Positions 1-7,861 of a stretch of 64,000 bases of DNA are shown here, one piece after another (the first letter of the stretch is position 1; every line of letters starts with the position of its first letter). Source of the DNA: Thermomonas paludicola. GTDB taxonomy: Bacteria > Pseudomonadota > Gammaproteobacteria > Xanthomonadales > Xanthomonadaceae. The translations under genes and the position numbers were made by a program. The notes below the pieces were generated by a model that saw only the letters and a list, made by a program, of their open reading frames with translations, ran no database searches and was not told the origin of the DNA. Location: assembly GCF_024498955.1 (NCBI RefSeq), contig NZ_CP093311.1, positions 1,426,001 to 1,490,000 on the forward strand. The letters run 5' to 3'.

Positions 1-37
1 TGACCGGGCGGCGGATGGACAGCTCGGTGATGTTCAT
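1..37 (-). CDS. Start of a second RND efflux permease (partial, runs off the window)
   Basis: Reading leftward from an ATG at 37, the window holds only the first twelve codons, MNITELSIRRPV. This matches the usual amino terminus of RND inner-membrane permeases, a short cytoplasmic helix ending in RRPV before the first membrane segment. It begins 4 nt after the stop of the preceding permease gene and so looks translationally coupled to it. Two permeases in tandem behind one adaptor recalls MdtABC-type pumps, which work as a mixed permease trimer; that parallel is inference. The rest of the gene lies outside the window. Confidence 0.7.
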   Translation of the reverse strand, partial: MNITELSIRRPV

Positions 38-41
38 GGCG

Positions 42-3000
42 TCAGACCTTCGCCTCGCCGTTCGGCCCGCTTGCGCCCAGCGCATCGTGCTCGTGCGCCA
101 GCACGTCGGCCACCGCCTCGGCATCCTTGCGCGCACGCCGGCCACGCTCGGCATAGAACTCGTCGGGCTTGCGATCCAGCAGGTCGTACACCACCGGAAT
201 CACCAACAGGGTCAGCAGTGTCGATACCAGCAGGCCGCCGATCACGGTCACCGCCATCGGGCTGCGCACCTCTGCACCATCGCCAAACGCCAGCGCCAGC
301 GGCAGGAAACCGAACACCGCGCACAGCGTGGTCATCATGATCGGGCGCAGTCGCGAGCGTGCGCCTTCGACCAGCGCCGCGCGCTTGGCCACGCCCTCTT
401 CGCGCAACTGGTTGACCTTGTCGATCAGGATGATCGCGTTTTTCACCACCAGGCCGACCAACAGGATCAAGCCGATGAACACCACCACCGAAACCACCGA
501 ACGGGTCACCAGCAGCGCGGCCACCGCGCCTACCAGCGCCAGCGGGATGGTGAACAGGATCACGAACGGGTGCAGCAGCGATTCGAACTGCGAGGCCATC
601 ACCAGATAGACCAGGAACACCGCCAGGCCGAAGGCGAACAGCAGCGAGCGCAGCGACTCGTCCAGCTCCTGGCCTTGGCCGCCGATCTGCATGCCGATGC
701 CCACGCCAAGCGGGTTGTCGGCCACCATCGCCTCCACTTCGCGGATCGCGGTGCCCAGGTCGATGTCGCGCAGGTTGGCCGACACGATGGCCACCCGGCG
801 ATGATCGGCGCGGTGGATTTCACTGGGGCCGCTGGTGGCGGTGACGGTCGCCACCGACGCCAGCTCCACCGGCGCGCCCTTGCCCGAACTCACGATCAGG
901 CGCCGGATGTCGTCCACCGAGGCGCGGTCGGACGCTTCGGCGCGCACCAGTACGTCGATCTTGCGATCCCGGAAGCTGTAGCGCGTGGCCACTTCGCCGC
1001 GCACCTTCTTCACCACCGCATCGGCGACCTGGCGCGTGGTCAGGCCCAGCGCGGCCGCGCGGTCCTGGTCGAACACGATCTGGATTTCCGGAAAGCCCTG
1101 CTCCACCGTGGATTTCACGTCGGCATAGTGGCCGTTGGCGCGCAGCATCTTCGCCAGCTTTGCGCCGGCGTCGCGGATCGCATCCAGATCCTGTCCTTCC
1201 ACCTCGATTTCCAGCGGCGGCGACAGGCTGAACAGTTCCGGACGGCTGAAGTCCACCTGTGCCCCCGGATGCTCGCGCATGGTCTTGCGCAGCGCGTCGG
1301 TGAGCGGCGCCTCGGCGTCGTTGCCCTGCATCACCACCGACAGCTTGCCGATGTTTTCGCCGCTTTCGGTGGGGCTGGCATCCAGCCGCGTCCCCGTGCC
1401 GGAGACGCCGTACAGCACGCGCACTCCGGCATCCTTCGCGTGCGCTGCCTGCACCTGCTGGATCAACGCATCGGTCTGCGCCAGCGGCGTGCCCGGCGGC
1501 AGCTTGGCGGTCATGTCGAAGCGGTCCTGCGCCAACTGCGGGATCAAATCGGTGCCCAGCATGGGCAGCACGGCCAGGGTCAGCGCGAACGCGATGCCGG
1601 CCACCGCCAGCAGCGGCGCCGGCCGTGCCAACGCCGACGGCAGGATGCGCAGGTAGGCCCGCTCGGCGCGCGCATATGGCAGCATCGCCAGGTCGCTGGC
1701 CTTGCGCATGACCGGGCCGATCACCGCGCCGGCAGCGCGCCAGATCCGCACGATTGCCCACACGACGGCGAAAAATCCGTAACGGATCAGCGCACCAATG
1801 CCGCGCCCCGCGTAGTGGCCGGGTTTCTGCCAGCCATGCTGCGGCTGCCAACGCGGCGCCCTCTGTTCCTCCGGAAAGCCCATCGGCGCGCGGCCCTTGA
1901 GCGCACTGAGCATCGGGATCAAGGTCATCGCCACCACCAGCGACACCGCGATGGCGATCGCCACGGTCAGGGCCTGGTCGCGGAACAGCTGGCCGGCGAT
2001 GCCCTGCACGAAGACCAGCGGCAGGAATACCGCGATCGTGGTCAAGGTCGAGGCCACCACCGCCATGCTGACCTCGCGCGTACCGGCGATCGCCGCATCG
2101 AGGATGCTCAAGCCCCGCTCGCGCGCTTTCGCGATGGATTCCAGCACCACGATGGAGTCGTCCACCACCAGACCCGTTGCCAGCGCCAGGCCACCCAGCG
2201 ACATCACGTTCAGCGACAGCCCAAGCTGGCCCATCACGAAGAAGGTGGCAATGATCGATACCGGCAACGACAGCGAGATGACGAAGGTGCTCCAGCCGTC
2301 GCGCAGGAACAGGAAAATGATGAGGATCGACAGGATGCCGCCGATCACGCCATCCACCTTCACGTCATGGATGGCATTGCGGATGAAGATCGACTGGTCT
2401 TCGATGGTGGTCAATTCGATGCCGCTGGGCAGCTGCTCGCGAATCTGCTTGAGCTTGGCCTCCAGCGCATCGGCGGTGGCCACGGTGTTGGCATCGCCTT
2501 CCTTGTAGATCGCCAGTTCCACCGCCTCGCGGCCATTCAGGCGAATGATCGCCTCGCGCTCTTTGTAACCCTGGCGCACCACGGCCACGTCCTTCAGGCG
2601 GATCGCCTGGGAGCCGGCGGAATCACCGCTGCCTCCCTGCGACAGCGCTGCCATCACGCTGGCGTTGCCGCTGGCAGCCGCCACGCGCATCGCCTGCTGG
2701 GTGCTGCCGTTGCCGCTGGCTGCGGCTCGCGTGGTGAGCAACATGTTGCCGATTTCGGCGACGTTGGCGAACTGGTTGACCGTGCGCACCAGATAGCGCT
2801 GCGAGCCTTCTTCTAGGCGCCCGCCGGAGACGTTGACGTTTTCCTGCTGCAGGCGCTGGATCACCGTGTCCAGGCTCAGGCCCAGTTGGGCCAACTTGCG
2901 CTGGTCCACGTCCACCTGCACTTCATCTTCCAGGCCACCGCCCACCTTGACCGCAGCCACGCCCGTCACCGGTTCGAGCTTGCGCTTGAGGTCATCGTCG

Positions 3001-3533
3001 GCGAACCGGCGCAACTCCATCAATTGACGGATCGCATCGGCCGCATTGCCGGACGTCTTGGGCGACAGCGCCAGCCGCATGATCGGCTGGGTGGACGGAT
3101 TGAAGCGCAGCAGCACCGGCGGCTTGGCCTCCAGCGGGAACTGCAGCGACTCCATCTTGTCGCGCACGTCCAGGCTGGCCTGGTCCATGTTGGTGCCCCA
3201 GGCGAACTCCAGCACCACGTCGCTCTGCCCGGTGCGCGAGATCGACTTCAGCTTGCGCAGGCCCTTGACCACACCCAGCGCTTCTTCCGCAGGCTGCGAG
3301 ATCAGCGTTTCCACCTCGGCGGGCGCGGCACCGGTGTAGTCCGTGCGCACGGTCAAGGTGGGATAGCTCAAGTCCGGCAACAGGTTGACCTTCAGGCCGC
3401 CCAGCGCAATCAGGCCGAACAGCACCAGCGTCACCGTCATCATGGCGATGGTGACGCGCCGGCGCGTGGCGAACTCGACCAGGCTGAAACCGCCCGGCGA
3501 GTGCAAGGGGTCGTGCATGTCGGACGGGCTCAT
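42..3533 (-). CDS. RND-family efflux permease, inner-membrane subunit
   Basis: Proton-driven inner-membrane pump of a tripartite RND system, 1163 aa. It shows the repeated two-half RND layout with about twelve membrane segments and two large periplasmic loops. The conserved acidic pair in VVDDS, near residue 457, corresponds to the proton-relay aspartates of TM4 in the HAE1 class. The ATG at 3533 overlaps the stop of the upstream adaptor gene (ATGA); an in-frame ATG at 3518 is also possible. It is longer than typical family members (about 1030-1050 aa) because of an Ala/Ser/Gly-rich insertion around residues 264-307 and a long cytoplasmic loop around 544-628. Substrate cannot be read from sequence; drugs or other hydrophobic compounds are the family norm. 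Operon: adaptor, this gene, second permease. Confidence 0.93.
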   Translation of the reverse strand: MSPSDMHDPLHSPGGFSLVEFATRRRVTIAMMTVTLVLFGLIALGGLKVNLLPDLSYPTLTVRTDYTGAAPAEVETLISQPAEEALGVVKGLRKLKSISRTGQSDVVLEFAWGTNMDQASLDVRDKMESLQFPLEAKPPVLLRFNPSTQPIMRLALSPKTSGNAADAIRQLMELRRFADDDLKRKLEPVTGVAAVKVGGGLEDEVQVDVDQRKLAQLGLSLDTVIQRLQQENVNVSGGRLEEGSQRYLVRTVNQFANVAEIGNMLLTTRAAASGNGSTQQAMRVAAASGNASVMAALSQGGSGDSAGSQAIRLKDVAVVRQGYKEREAIIRLNGREAVELAIYKEGDANTVATADALEAKLKQIREQLPSGIELTTIEDQSIFIRNAIHDVKVDGVIGGILSILIIFLFLRDGWSTFVISLSLPVSIIATFFVMGQLGLSLNVMSLGGLALATGLVVDDSIVVLESIAKARERGLSILDAAIAGTREVSMAVVASTLTTIAVFLPLVFVQGIAGQLFRDQALTVAIAIAVSLVVAMTLIPMLSALKGRAPMGFPEEQRAPRWQPQHGWQKPGHYAGRGIGALIRYGFFAVVWAIVRIWRAAGAVIGPVMRKASDLAMLPYARAERAYLRILPSALARPAPLLAVAGIAFALTLAVLPMLGTDLIPQLAQDRFDMTAKLPPGTPLAQTDALIQQVQAAHAKDAGVRVLYGVSGTGTRLDASPTESGENIGKLSVVMQGNDAEAPLTDALRKTMREHPGAQVDFSRPELFSLSPPLEIEVEGQDLDAIRDAGAKLAKMLRANGHYADVKSTVEQGFPEIQIVFDQDRAAALGLTTRQVADAVVKKVRGEVATRYSFRDRKIDVLVRAEASDRASVDDIRRLIVSSGKGAPVELASVATVTATSGPSEIHRADHRRVAIVSANLRDIDLGTAIREVEAMVADNPLGVGIGMQIGGQGQELDESLRSLLFAFGLAVFLVYLVMASQFESLLHPFVILFTIPLALVGAVAALLVTRSVVSVVVFIGLILLVGLVVKNAIILIDKVNQLREEGVAKRAALVEGARSRLRPIMMTTLCAVFGFLPLALAFGDGAEVRSPMAVTVIGGLLVSTLLTLLVIPVVYDLLDRKPDEFYAERGRRARKDAEAVADVLAHEHDALGASGPNGEAKV

Positions 3534-4660
3534 CGTGCGGCCTGCGCCTGCTTGGCCGGCTTGGCCTGCGTATCGGCGCCACTCAGCACCTTGACCGGAC
3601 TGCCCTCGCGCAGCGCCGCCTTGCCGGCCACCACGACCTGGTCGCCTTGCTGCAAGCCAGAGCGCACTTCCACCCACGGGCCATCGTCGTAGCCAAGCTT
3701 GAGCGCCACGCGGTTCGCCTTGCCGGCGCGCACCACGTACACCGCCGGAGCACTGTCGTCGTCCAGCAACGCGATACGCGGGATCACCAATGCGTCAGCG
3801 CGCTGGTCGTAGCGAATCTTGATGCGACCGAACATGCCAGGCTGCAGGACATCATCGCCGGCGAACGCGCAGACCACGCGGAAGGTGCCGCTGCCGGCAT
3901 CCACCACCGGTGAAACCCGGTCGATGCGTCCGGAAAACGTCTTGCCAGGCAACGCATCGGCGGTGAGCTCCACGGCCTGTCCCGGCTTGAGCTTTTCGAT
4001 CTCGCGCTCGGGTGCGTTCAAGGTGGCTTCAAGCTGCGAGGTATCGACGATGGTGAAAATCGGCGTGTTGATCTGCACGAAGTTGCCGGGTTTGATGTCG
4101 CGCGACGCCACCACCCCGGCGATCGGCGCGGTGACGTTGCCGTATGCCAACTCCAGTCGCGCCATGCGCAACTGCGCGCGGGCGTTGTCCAGATCGAAGC
4201 GCAACTGGTCCACGTCATTGGCGCTGACCATCTTCTGCTCGGCCAATTGGGTGGCGCGGCGGTAGTTCGCTTCCAGCTTGCGCACCTGCGCTTCGGCCTG
4301 CGCCTCCTGCAACACGGCGCGATCCCGGTCAATCGACACCAGCGTCTGCCCGGCGCTGACGTGCTGGCCGACGTCGGCCAGGACCTTCAGCGCGATCCCC
4401 GAGGTCTTGGCCACCACCTGCGCCTCGCCGCGTGCCTCCAGCGGCGCAGTGCCGTTGTAACTGGCGGTGATCGACTGCCGGCTGACGGCGGCCACCTCCA
4501 CCGGGACTGCTTCCGGGCCCCTGTCCTGCTTTGGGTCCATTTTGCCGCCTGGACCGGCGCCCTTGCAGGCGCTCAGGCCGGTGGCAAGAAACAGGCTCAG
4601 GCCGGCAAGCAAGAGCGTGCGACCAGGGCGAAAGGCGGTGGCCGGGAAGGTCTTGAGCAT
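3530..4660 (-). CDS. RND efflux periplasmic adaptor (membrane fusion lipoprotein)
   Basis: Adaptor that links the inner-membrane RND permease to an outer-membrane channel, 376 aa from the ATG at 4660. The amino terminus is a signal sequence ending in the lipobox LSAC, so the mature protein is probably lipid-anchored. Next come the biotinyl-lipoyl-like half-motifs (GQTLVSIDRD and later GVVASRDIKPG) flanking a short coiled-coil hairpin, then the beta-barrel and membrane-proximal domains typical of HlyD/AcrA proteins. An in-frame start 14 codons upstream (4702) exists, but it would put extra residues before the signal peptide. It is first in the operon and overlaps the permease by 4 nt. No outer-membrane channel gene is present in the window. 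Confidence 0.92.
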   Translation of the reverse strand: MLKTFPATAFRPGRTLLLAGLSLFLATGLSACKGAGPGGKMDPKQDRGPEAVPVEVAAVSRQSITASYNGTAPLEARGEAQVVAKTSGIALKVLADVGQHVSAGQTLVSIDRDRAVLQEAQAEAQVRKLEANYRRATQLAEQKMVSANDVDQLRFDLDNARAQLRMARLELAYGNVTAPIAGVVASRDIKPGNFVQINTPIFTIVDTSQLEATLNAPEREIEKLKPGQAVELTADALPGKTFSGRIDRVSPVVDAGSGTFRVVCAFAGDDVLQPGMFGRIKIRYDQRADALVIPRIALLDDDSAPAVYVVRAGKANRVALKLGYDDGPWVEVRSGLQQGDQVVVAGKAALREGSPVKVLSGADTQAKPAKQAQAAR

Positions 4661-4821
4661 GGGGAAATCACTGATGGTTGGTGTTGTAGTCAAGTATCTC
4701 ACCTATCCGCCCATGTCTGACATGCGCCGAAGGTCATGGATCCGCTCATTTCTGGTTTCTACGCCGGACAGCCCGGAACGGATCGTATCTCCGTCGGCTG
4801 GCCGATGCGGATGAGACGCAT

Positions 4822-4850
4822 ATGAAGCGAAACGCATTCACCGCTATACT
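4822..4850 (+). promoter_or_regulatory. Possible promoter for the cytochrome c genes
   Basis: The 4661-4918 gap separates the divergent efflux and cytochrome genes. A good -10 hexamer TATACT lies at 4845-4850 with a poor -35 (ATGAAG) 17 bp upstream. No other strong signal was recognised in the gap. Confidence 0.3.
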
Positions 4851-4918
4851 CGGATGAACGGATGCCCAACACCGGCACTCATCCCACAACAGATCCATCC
4901 ACAATCCGGAACAGCCAG

Positions 4919-5299
4919 ATGATCCGACCGCTGCCGATTGCCGCCAGCCTCGCCCTGCTCCTGACGGCATTTGCCGTTCCCGCGCAGGACCCACCCGCTA
5001 CCACCGCAGCGCCCGCGCCTGCTGCTGCGGCCCCTGCCGCGCCGGCCGTCGGCGATGTCGCCCGGGGCCATGGCCTGACCTACACCTGCCGCGGCTGCCA
5101 CGGACTGACCGGCTACAAGAACGCCTATCCCAGCTACCACGTGCCCATGATTGGCGGGCAGTCGGAAACCTACCTGCGCAACGCGCTGGGCGAATACCGG
5201 ACCGGCAAGCGCAAACACCCGACGATGCAGGCGCAGGCGGAGAGCTTCTCCGAGCAGGACATCGCCGACATCGCCGCCTACCTGTCCAGCATCAAGTGA
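4919..5299 (+). CDS. Periplasmic mono-haem cytochrome c (c553-like)
   Basis: Small electron carrier, 126 aa. A Sec signal peptide (residues 1-22, ending near VPAQD) is followed by an Ala/Pro-rich linker and one class I cytochrome domain with the haem-attachment motif CRGCH. A distal methionine is likely in VPMIGGQ or HPTMQAQ. The sequence YLRNALGEYRTGKRKHPTM is characteristic of c553/c4-type half-domains, in which a small haem domain shuttles electrons to a terminal oxidase. The ATG at 4919 is chosen because it places the hydrophobic signal at the amino end. A second cytochrome gene starts 8 nt downstream, so the pair is probably one operon and may act as a split version of the di-haem cytochrome c4. 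Confidence 0.88.
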   Translation: MIRPLPIAASLALLLTAFAVPAQDPPATTAAPAPAAAAPAAPAVGDVARGHGLTYTCRGCHGLTGYKNAYPSYHVPMIGGQSETYLRNALGEYRTGKRKHPTMQAQAESFSEQDIADIAAYLSSIK

Positions 5300-5307
5300 G
5301 CCGAGCC

Positions 5308-5736
5308 ATGACCAAGACTTCCATGACCCTGCTTGCCGTCACCTGCGCCCTCGCTCTGTCCGCCTGCGGCGGCAACGCCGAGGGCGGACACGCCGCAGCG
5401 GCCCACACGTCTTCATCCGCGGGCCTGCCTGCCGGCGACATCAAGGCCGGCCTCGAGCTGGCCACCAAGGGCGGCACCGGCGTCGCCGCCTGCGTGTCCT
5501 GCCATGGTGCGGAAGGCAACGCCCCGATCGACGGCATGTACCCGAAGCTGGGTGGCCAGTACGCCGACTACATCGCGCACTCCTTGCAGGCATATCGCGG
5601 CGGCACCCGTGCAGGCGCCACCGCCGACGTGATGGCTGCCCAGGCCAAGGGTCTCAGCGACCAGCAGATCGCCGACGTGGCTGCCTATTTCGCCAGCGTG
5701 CCGCGCAAGCTGCGCGATCTGCAAGACGCGAACTGA
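5308..5736 (+). CDS. Lipoprotein mono-haem cytochrome c
   Basis: 142 aa. The amino terminus carries a lipoprotein signal with lipobox LSAC, a short low-complexity linker, and one class I cytochrome c domain with haem motif CVSCH. The tail (SDQQIADVAAYFASV) is the usual C-terminal helix of the family. It is probably anchored to the periplasmic face of a membrane, whereas its upstream partner is predicted soluble. The ATG at 5308 lies 8 nt after the first cytochrome's stop; an in-frame GTG at 5296 overlaps that stop. A strong intrinsic terminator follows 25 nt downstream. The terminal oxidase it serves is not in the window. Confidence 0.87.
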   Translation: MTKTSMTLLAVTCALALSACGGNAEGGHAAAAHTSSSAGLPAGDIKAGLELATKGGTGVAACVSCHGAEGNAPIDGMYPKLGGQYADYIAHSLQAYRGGTRAGATADVMAAQAKGLSDQQIADVAAYFASVPRKLRDLQDAN

Positions 5737-5760
5737 CGGGCTGCAATCAGCCGCTCGCGC

Positions 5761-5789
5761 AAGGGGCCGTTGGCCCCTTGTGTTTTTTG
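5761..5789 (+). terminator. Rho-independent terminator after the cytochrome pair
   Basis: Perfect 8-bp stem (AAGGGGCC / GGCCCCTT) with a 3-nt loop, followed by GTGTTTTTTG. It lies 25 nt past the stop of the second cytochrome gene. Confidence 0.9.
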
Positions 5790-5811
5790 CACCGCCGGAT
5801 TGACCCGGATC

Positions 5812-6135
5812 ATGGCCTGCACGCCTGCCCTGCCGGAAACTGTGGGCCGCTTCCCGCCGCAGCACGTGACCATGGGCAAAGGCATCCCCTTCGACCTCAA
5901 TCCGACGTTTGAAATCGAGATCGATGCCGCGCCCATCGCGCGCGCGCTGGGTCTGGATGATGGCCGCTTCCGGCAATTGCTGGAGCAGCGCAAAATCACT
6001 CAGCTGTGCGAACGCGGCACCGGCGAGGACGCCGGCCTGTATCGCGCCAGCTTCTATTTCGAACAGACCCGCGCACGCGTGGTGGTGAACCGCGAAGGCC
6101 AACTGGTCGGCGACGTCGAACGCTACGTGCGTTGA
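5812..6135 (+). CDS. Small conserved hypothetical protein (possibly DUF6522-like)
   Basis: 107 aa from the ATG at 5812; an ATG at 5872 would give 87 aa, and neither has a clear ribosome-binding site. The conserved-looking part starts near IEIDAAPIARALGL and includes LLEQRKITQLCERGTGED, LYRASFYFEQTRARVVVN and GQLVGD. The pattern of a short helical region, a cysteine-containing turn and paired beta strands resembles the small DUF6522 family as I remember it; that placement is tentative. There is no signal peptide or membrane segment. It stands alone between a terminator reading rightward and one reading leftward, so it should have its own promoter. Function unknown. Confidence 0.6.
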   Translation: MACTPALPETVGRFPPQHVTMGKGIPFDLNPTFEIEIDAAPIARALGLDDGRFRQLLEQRKITQLCERGTGEDAGLYRASFYFEQTRARVVVNREGQLVGDVERYVR

Positions 6136-6145
6136 TTGATCATGC

Positions 6146-6191
6146 AAGAAAAACCCGGTCTCGCAGGCGTTGCGCCTGGAGGGGACCGGGT
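6146..6191 (-). terminator. Terminator of the phaEC operon (minus strand)
   Basis: An outer stem ACCCGGTC/GACCGGGT (6153-6160 with 6184-6191) encloses an inner hairpin CAGGCG-TTG-CGCCTG. Read on the minus strand it is followed by TTTTTCTT. It lies about 120 nt beyond the last gene of the minus-strand pha operon. Confidence 0.75.
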
Positions 6192-6310
6192 CGGTGACCG
6201 GAGCGATTTTCCATGGCGACTTGCGCGCCGTGAAGTTTTTCTCCGGCAAGGGCAAGGTACGCCCCGCCCTGTTAGGAAATGGCTAAGGCCCGCGCATTCA
6301 GCGGCACCGT

Positions 6311-6784
6311 TCATCGGCTTTGCTGCGCACGGTCGCGCGCCCAAGGCCACCAGCCACGCCCGGTCCGCGCGTAGCGATCGGCCGCGCGTTCAAACGGGTT
6401 GCGCGCCGACACGCCCCCGCACAGCGCATACAGCGGCAGAAACAGCCCGCCCAGCGCCATGGCCTGGAAGACATGCGCGCGTTCGTGGTCGGCCAGGGTG
6501 ATCGACGCCTCTGCCTCGTGGCCGGCGTCGTGCGCATAGGTGTTGCAGGCGCGCTCGAGGCTCTCGCCGGTATGCAGGATCACGTTGCCCAGTGTCAGCG
6601 CTCCACCCGGGCCCCAGGGAAACCGGTGGAACACGACGGCCAGATCGCGCCGGCTCAGCTGCACGCGCGCGCCCGCCGCCAGCCCGGCCGCGCCGGCCAG
6701 CAGCCCCGGCGCGCTGACCGGCAGCGCCCAGGCGATGCCGATGCACTGCACCGCGCGCAGCAGCCAGCGCGGCAGCCTGCGCAT
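6311..6784 (-). CDS. Small membrane protein with HERAH motif, in the pha operon
   Basis: 157 aa. One or two hydrophobic segments at the amino end (about 10-40) are followed by a domain with LGNVILHTG, LADHERAHVFQ and, near the end, NPFERAADRYA. Proteins with the pattern HERxHVxQ ... NPFExxA recur in bacteria, usually uncharacterised. The HExxH-like histidines hint at a metal site, but the motif is not the canonical zincin HExxH, so peptidase activity is unproven. The ATG at 6784 lies 2 nt after the phaC stop, implying translational coupling and co-transcription with phaE-phaC. A role at the membrane or in granule biology is inference from position only. Confidence 0.75.
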   Translation of the reverse strand: MRRLPRWLLRAVQCIGIAWALPVSAPGLLAGAAGLAAGARVQLSRRDLAVVFHRFPWGPGGALTLGNVILHTGESLERACNTYAHDAGHEAEASITLADHERAHVFQAMALGGLFLPLYALCGGVSARNPFERAADRYARTGRGWWPWARDRAQQSR

Positions 6785-6786
6785 GC

Positions 6787-7860
6787 TCAGCGCGACCGCT
6801 TGCCCAGCCAGTCGTGGATCGTCTGCGGCACTTCCTTCTGCGCGCGGCCGGACACGTAGATGCCGATGTGGCCACCCTTGAACGACAGCTCTGTGTAGTC
6901 CTCGCTGCCGCACAGCCCGTGCAGCGCGCGCGAGGCATCCGGCGGCACCAGGTGGTCCTGTTCCGCGTAGATGTTGAGGATCGGCATGTCCAGCAAGCCC
7001 AAATGAACCTCGCGGTCGCCCACCTTCGCGCCGCCGGTGACGAAGCGGTTCTCCTGGAAGAACTGCTTGCTGAACTCGCGGAATGCCTCGCCGGCCTGGT
7101 CGGGCGAATCGAAAATCCACTTCTCCATCCGCAGGAAATCCTCCATCGCCCTGCGGTCATCCAGGATGTCCACCATGCCCACGTACTTCTGTGCAAACAG
7201 CCGCCACGGCTTGAGCATCAGGTAGGTGAAATTCATCATGTCGGCCGGCACGTTGCCCAGCGTATCCACCAGCAGGTCCACGTCGATCTCGCGGTTCCAG
7301 TTGGACAGCATGTTGTCCTGCGTGTGGAAGTCCACCGGCGTGACCATGGTGATCAGGTTTTTCACCTTGCCCGGATGCAGCGCGGCATAGCACAGCGCAA
7401 ACGTACCGCCCTGGCAGATGCCCAGCAGGTTGATCGCCTCCAGCGCGTGTGCATTGCGCAGGTAATCCACCGCGCCGCCGATGAAGCGCTCGATGTAATC
7501 CTCCAGGTTGAGGAAACGATCCGAACGATCCGGATAGCCCCAATCGATGATGTACACGTCCTCGCCGCGTTCCAGCAGGCCTTTGACCAGCGAGCGGTCG
7601 ACCTGCAAGTCCACCATGTACGGGCGGTTGACCAGCGCGTAACTGATCAGCAGCGGGATTTTGGCGGTGGGCGCGCGTTCGCCGCGAAAGCGATACAGCA
7701 CCATCTTGCCGTCGCGCCAGACTTCCTCGCGCGGGGTAACCCCGAACGTCACCCCGGCATCCATGTCGCGCAGGGTGCCGATGCCGGCAGCGAGCTTGCG
7801 CTGCAGCTTGGCCGCTTCTTCGGCCAGTGACTCAGCGGTGATGTTCAACGGACCGTTCAT
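6787..7860 (-). CDS. phaC: Class III polyhydroxyalkanoate synthase, catalytic subunit PhaC
   Basis: Polymerises (R)-3-hydroxyacyl-CoA, normally 3-hydroxybutyryl-CoA, into PHA at the surface of cytoplasmic granules. It is 357 aa, the short length typical of class III enzymes. The alpha/beta-hydrolase catalytic triad is complete: Cys149 in the lipase-like box GICQGG, Asp302 in AEQDHLVP and His331 in KGGHIGIY. These positions match the numbering I know for the Allochromatium vinosum enzyme. Class III synthases need PhaE, whose gene lies directly upstream with one nucleotide between its stop and this start. No PHA depolymerase, beta-ketothiolase or acetoacetyl-CoA reductase gene is adjacent, so precursor supply must come from elsewhere in the genome. 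Confidence 0.96.
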   Translation of the reverse strand: MNGPLNITAESLAEEAAKLQRKLAAGIGTLRDMDAGVTFGVTPREEVWRDGKMVLYRFRGERAPTAKIPLLISYALVNRPYMVDLQVDRSLVKGLLERGEDVYIIDWGYPDRSDRFLNLEDYIERFIGGAVDYLRNAHALEAINLLGICQGGTFALCYAALHPGKVKNLITMVTPVDFHTQDNMLSNWNREIDVDLLVDTLGNVPADMMNFTYLMLKPWRLFAQKYVGMVDILDDRRAMEDFLRMEKWIFDSPDQAGEAFREFSKQFFQENRFVTGGAKVGDREVHLGLLDMPILNIYAEQDHLVPPDASRALHGLCGSEDYTELSFKGGHIGIYVSGRAQKEVPQTIHDWLGKRSR

Positions 7861-7861
7861 C

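Noticed and set aside
15..2816. Long open frame on the plus strand antisense to the RND permease
   Set aside because: His/Gln/Arg-rich composition without domains; a by-product of high GC in a strong coding frame on the other strand. The same applies to long antisense frames at 9018-11597, 14453-17995, 27891-30782 and 54794-58093.
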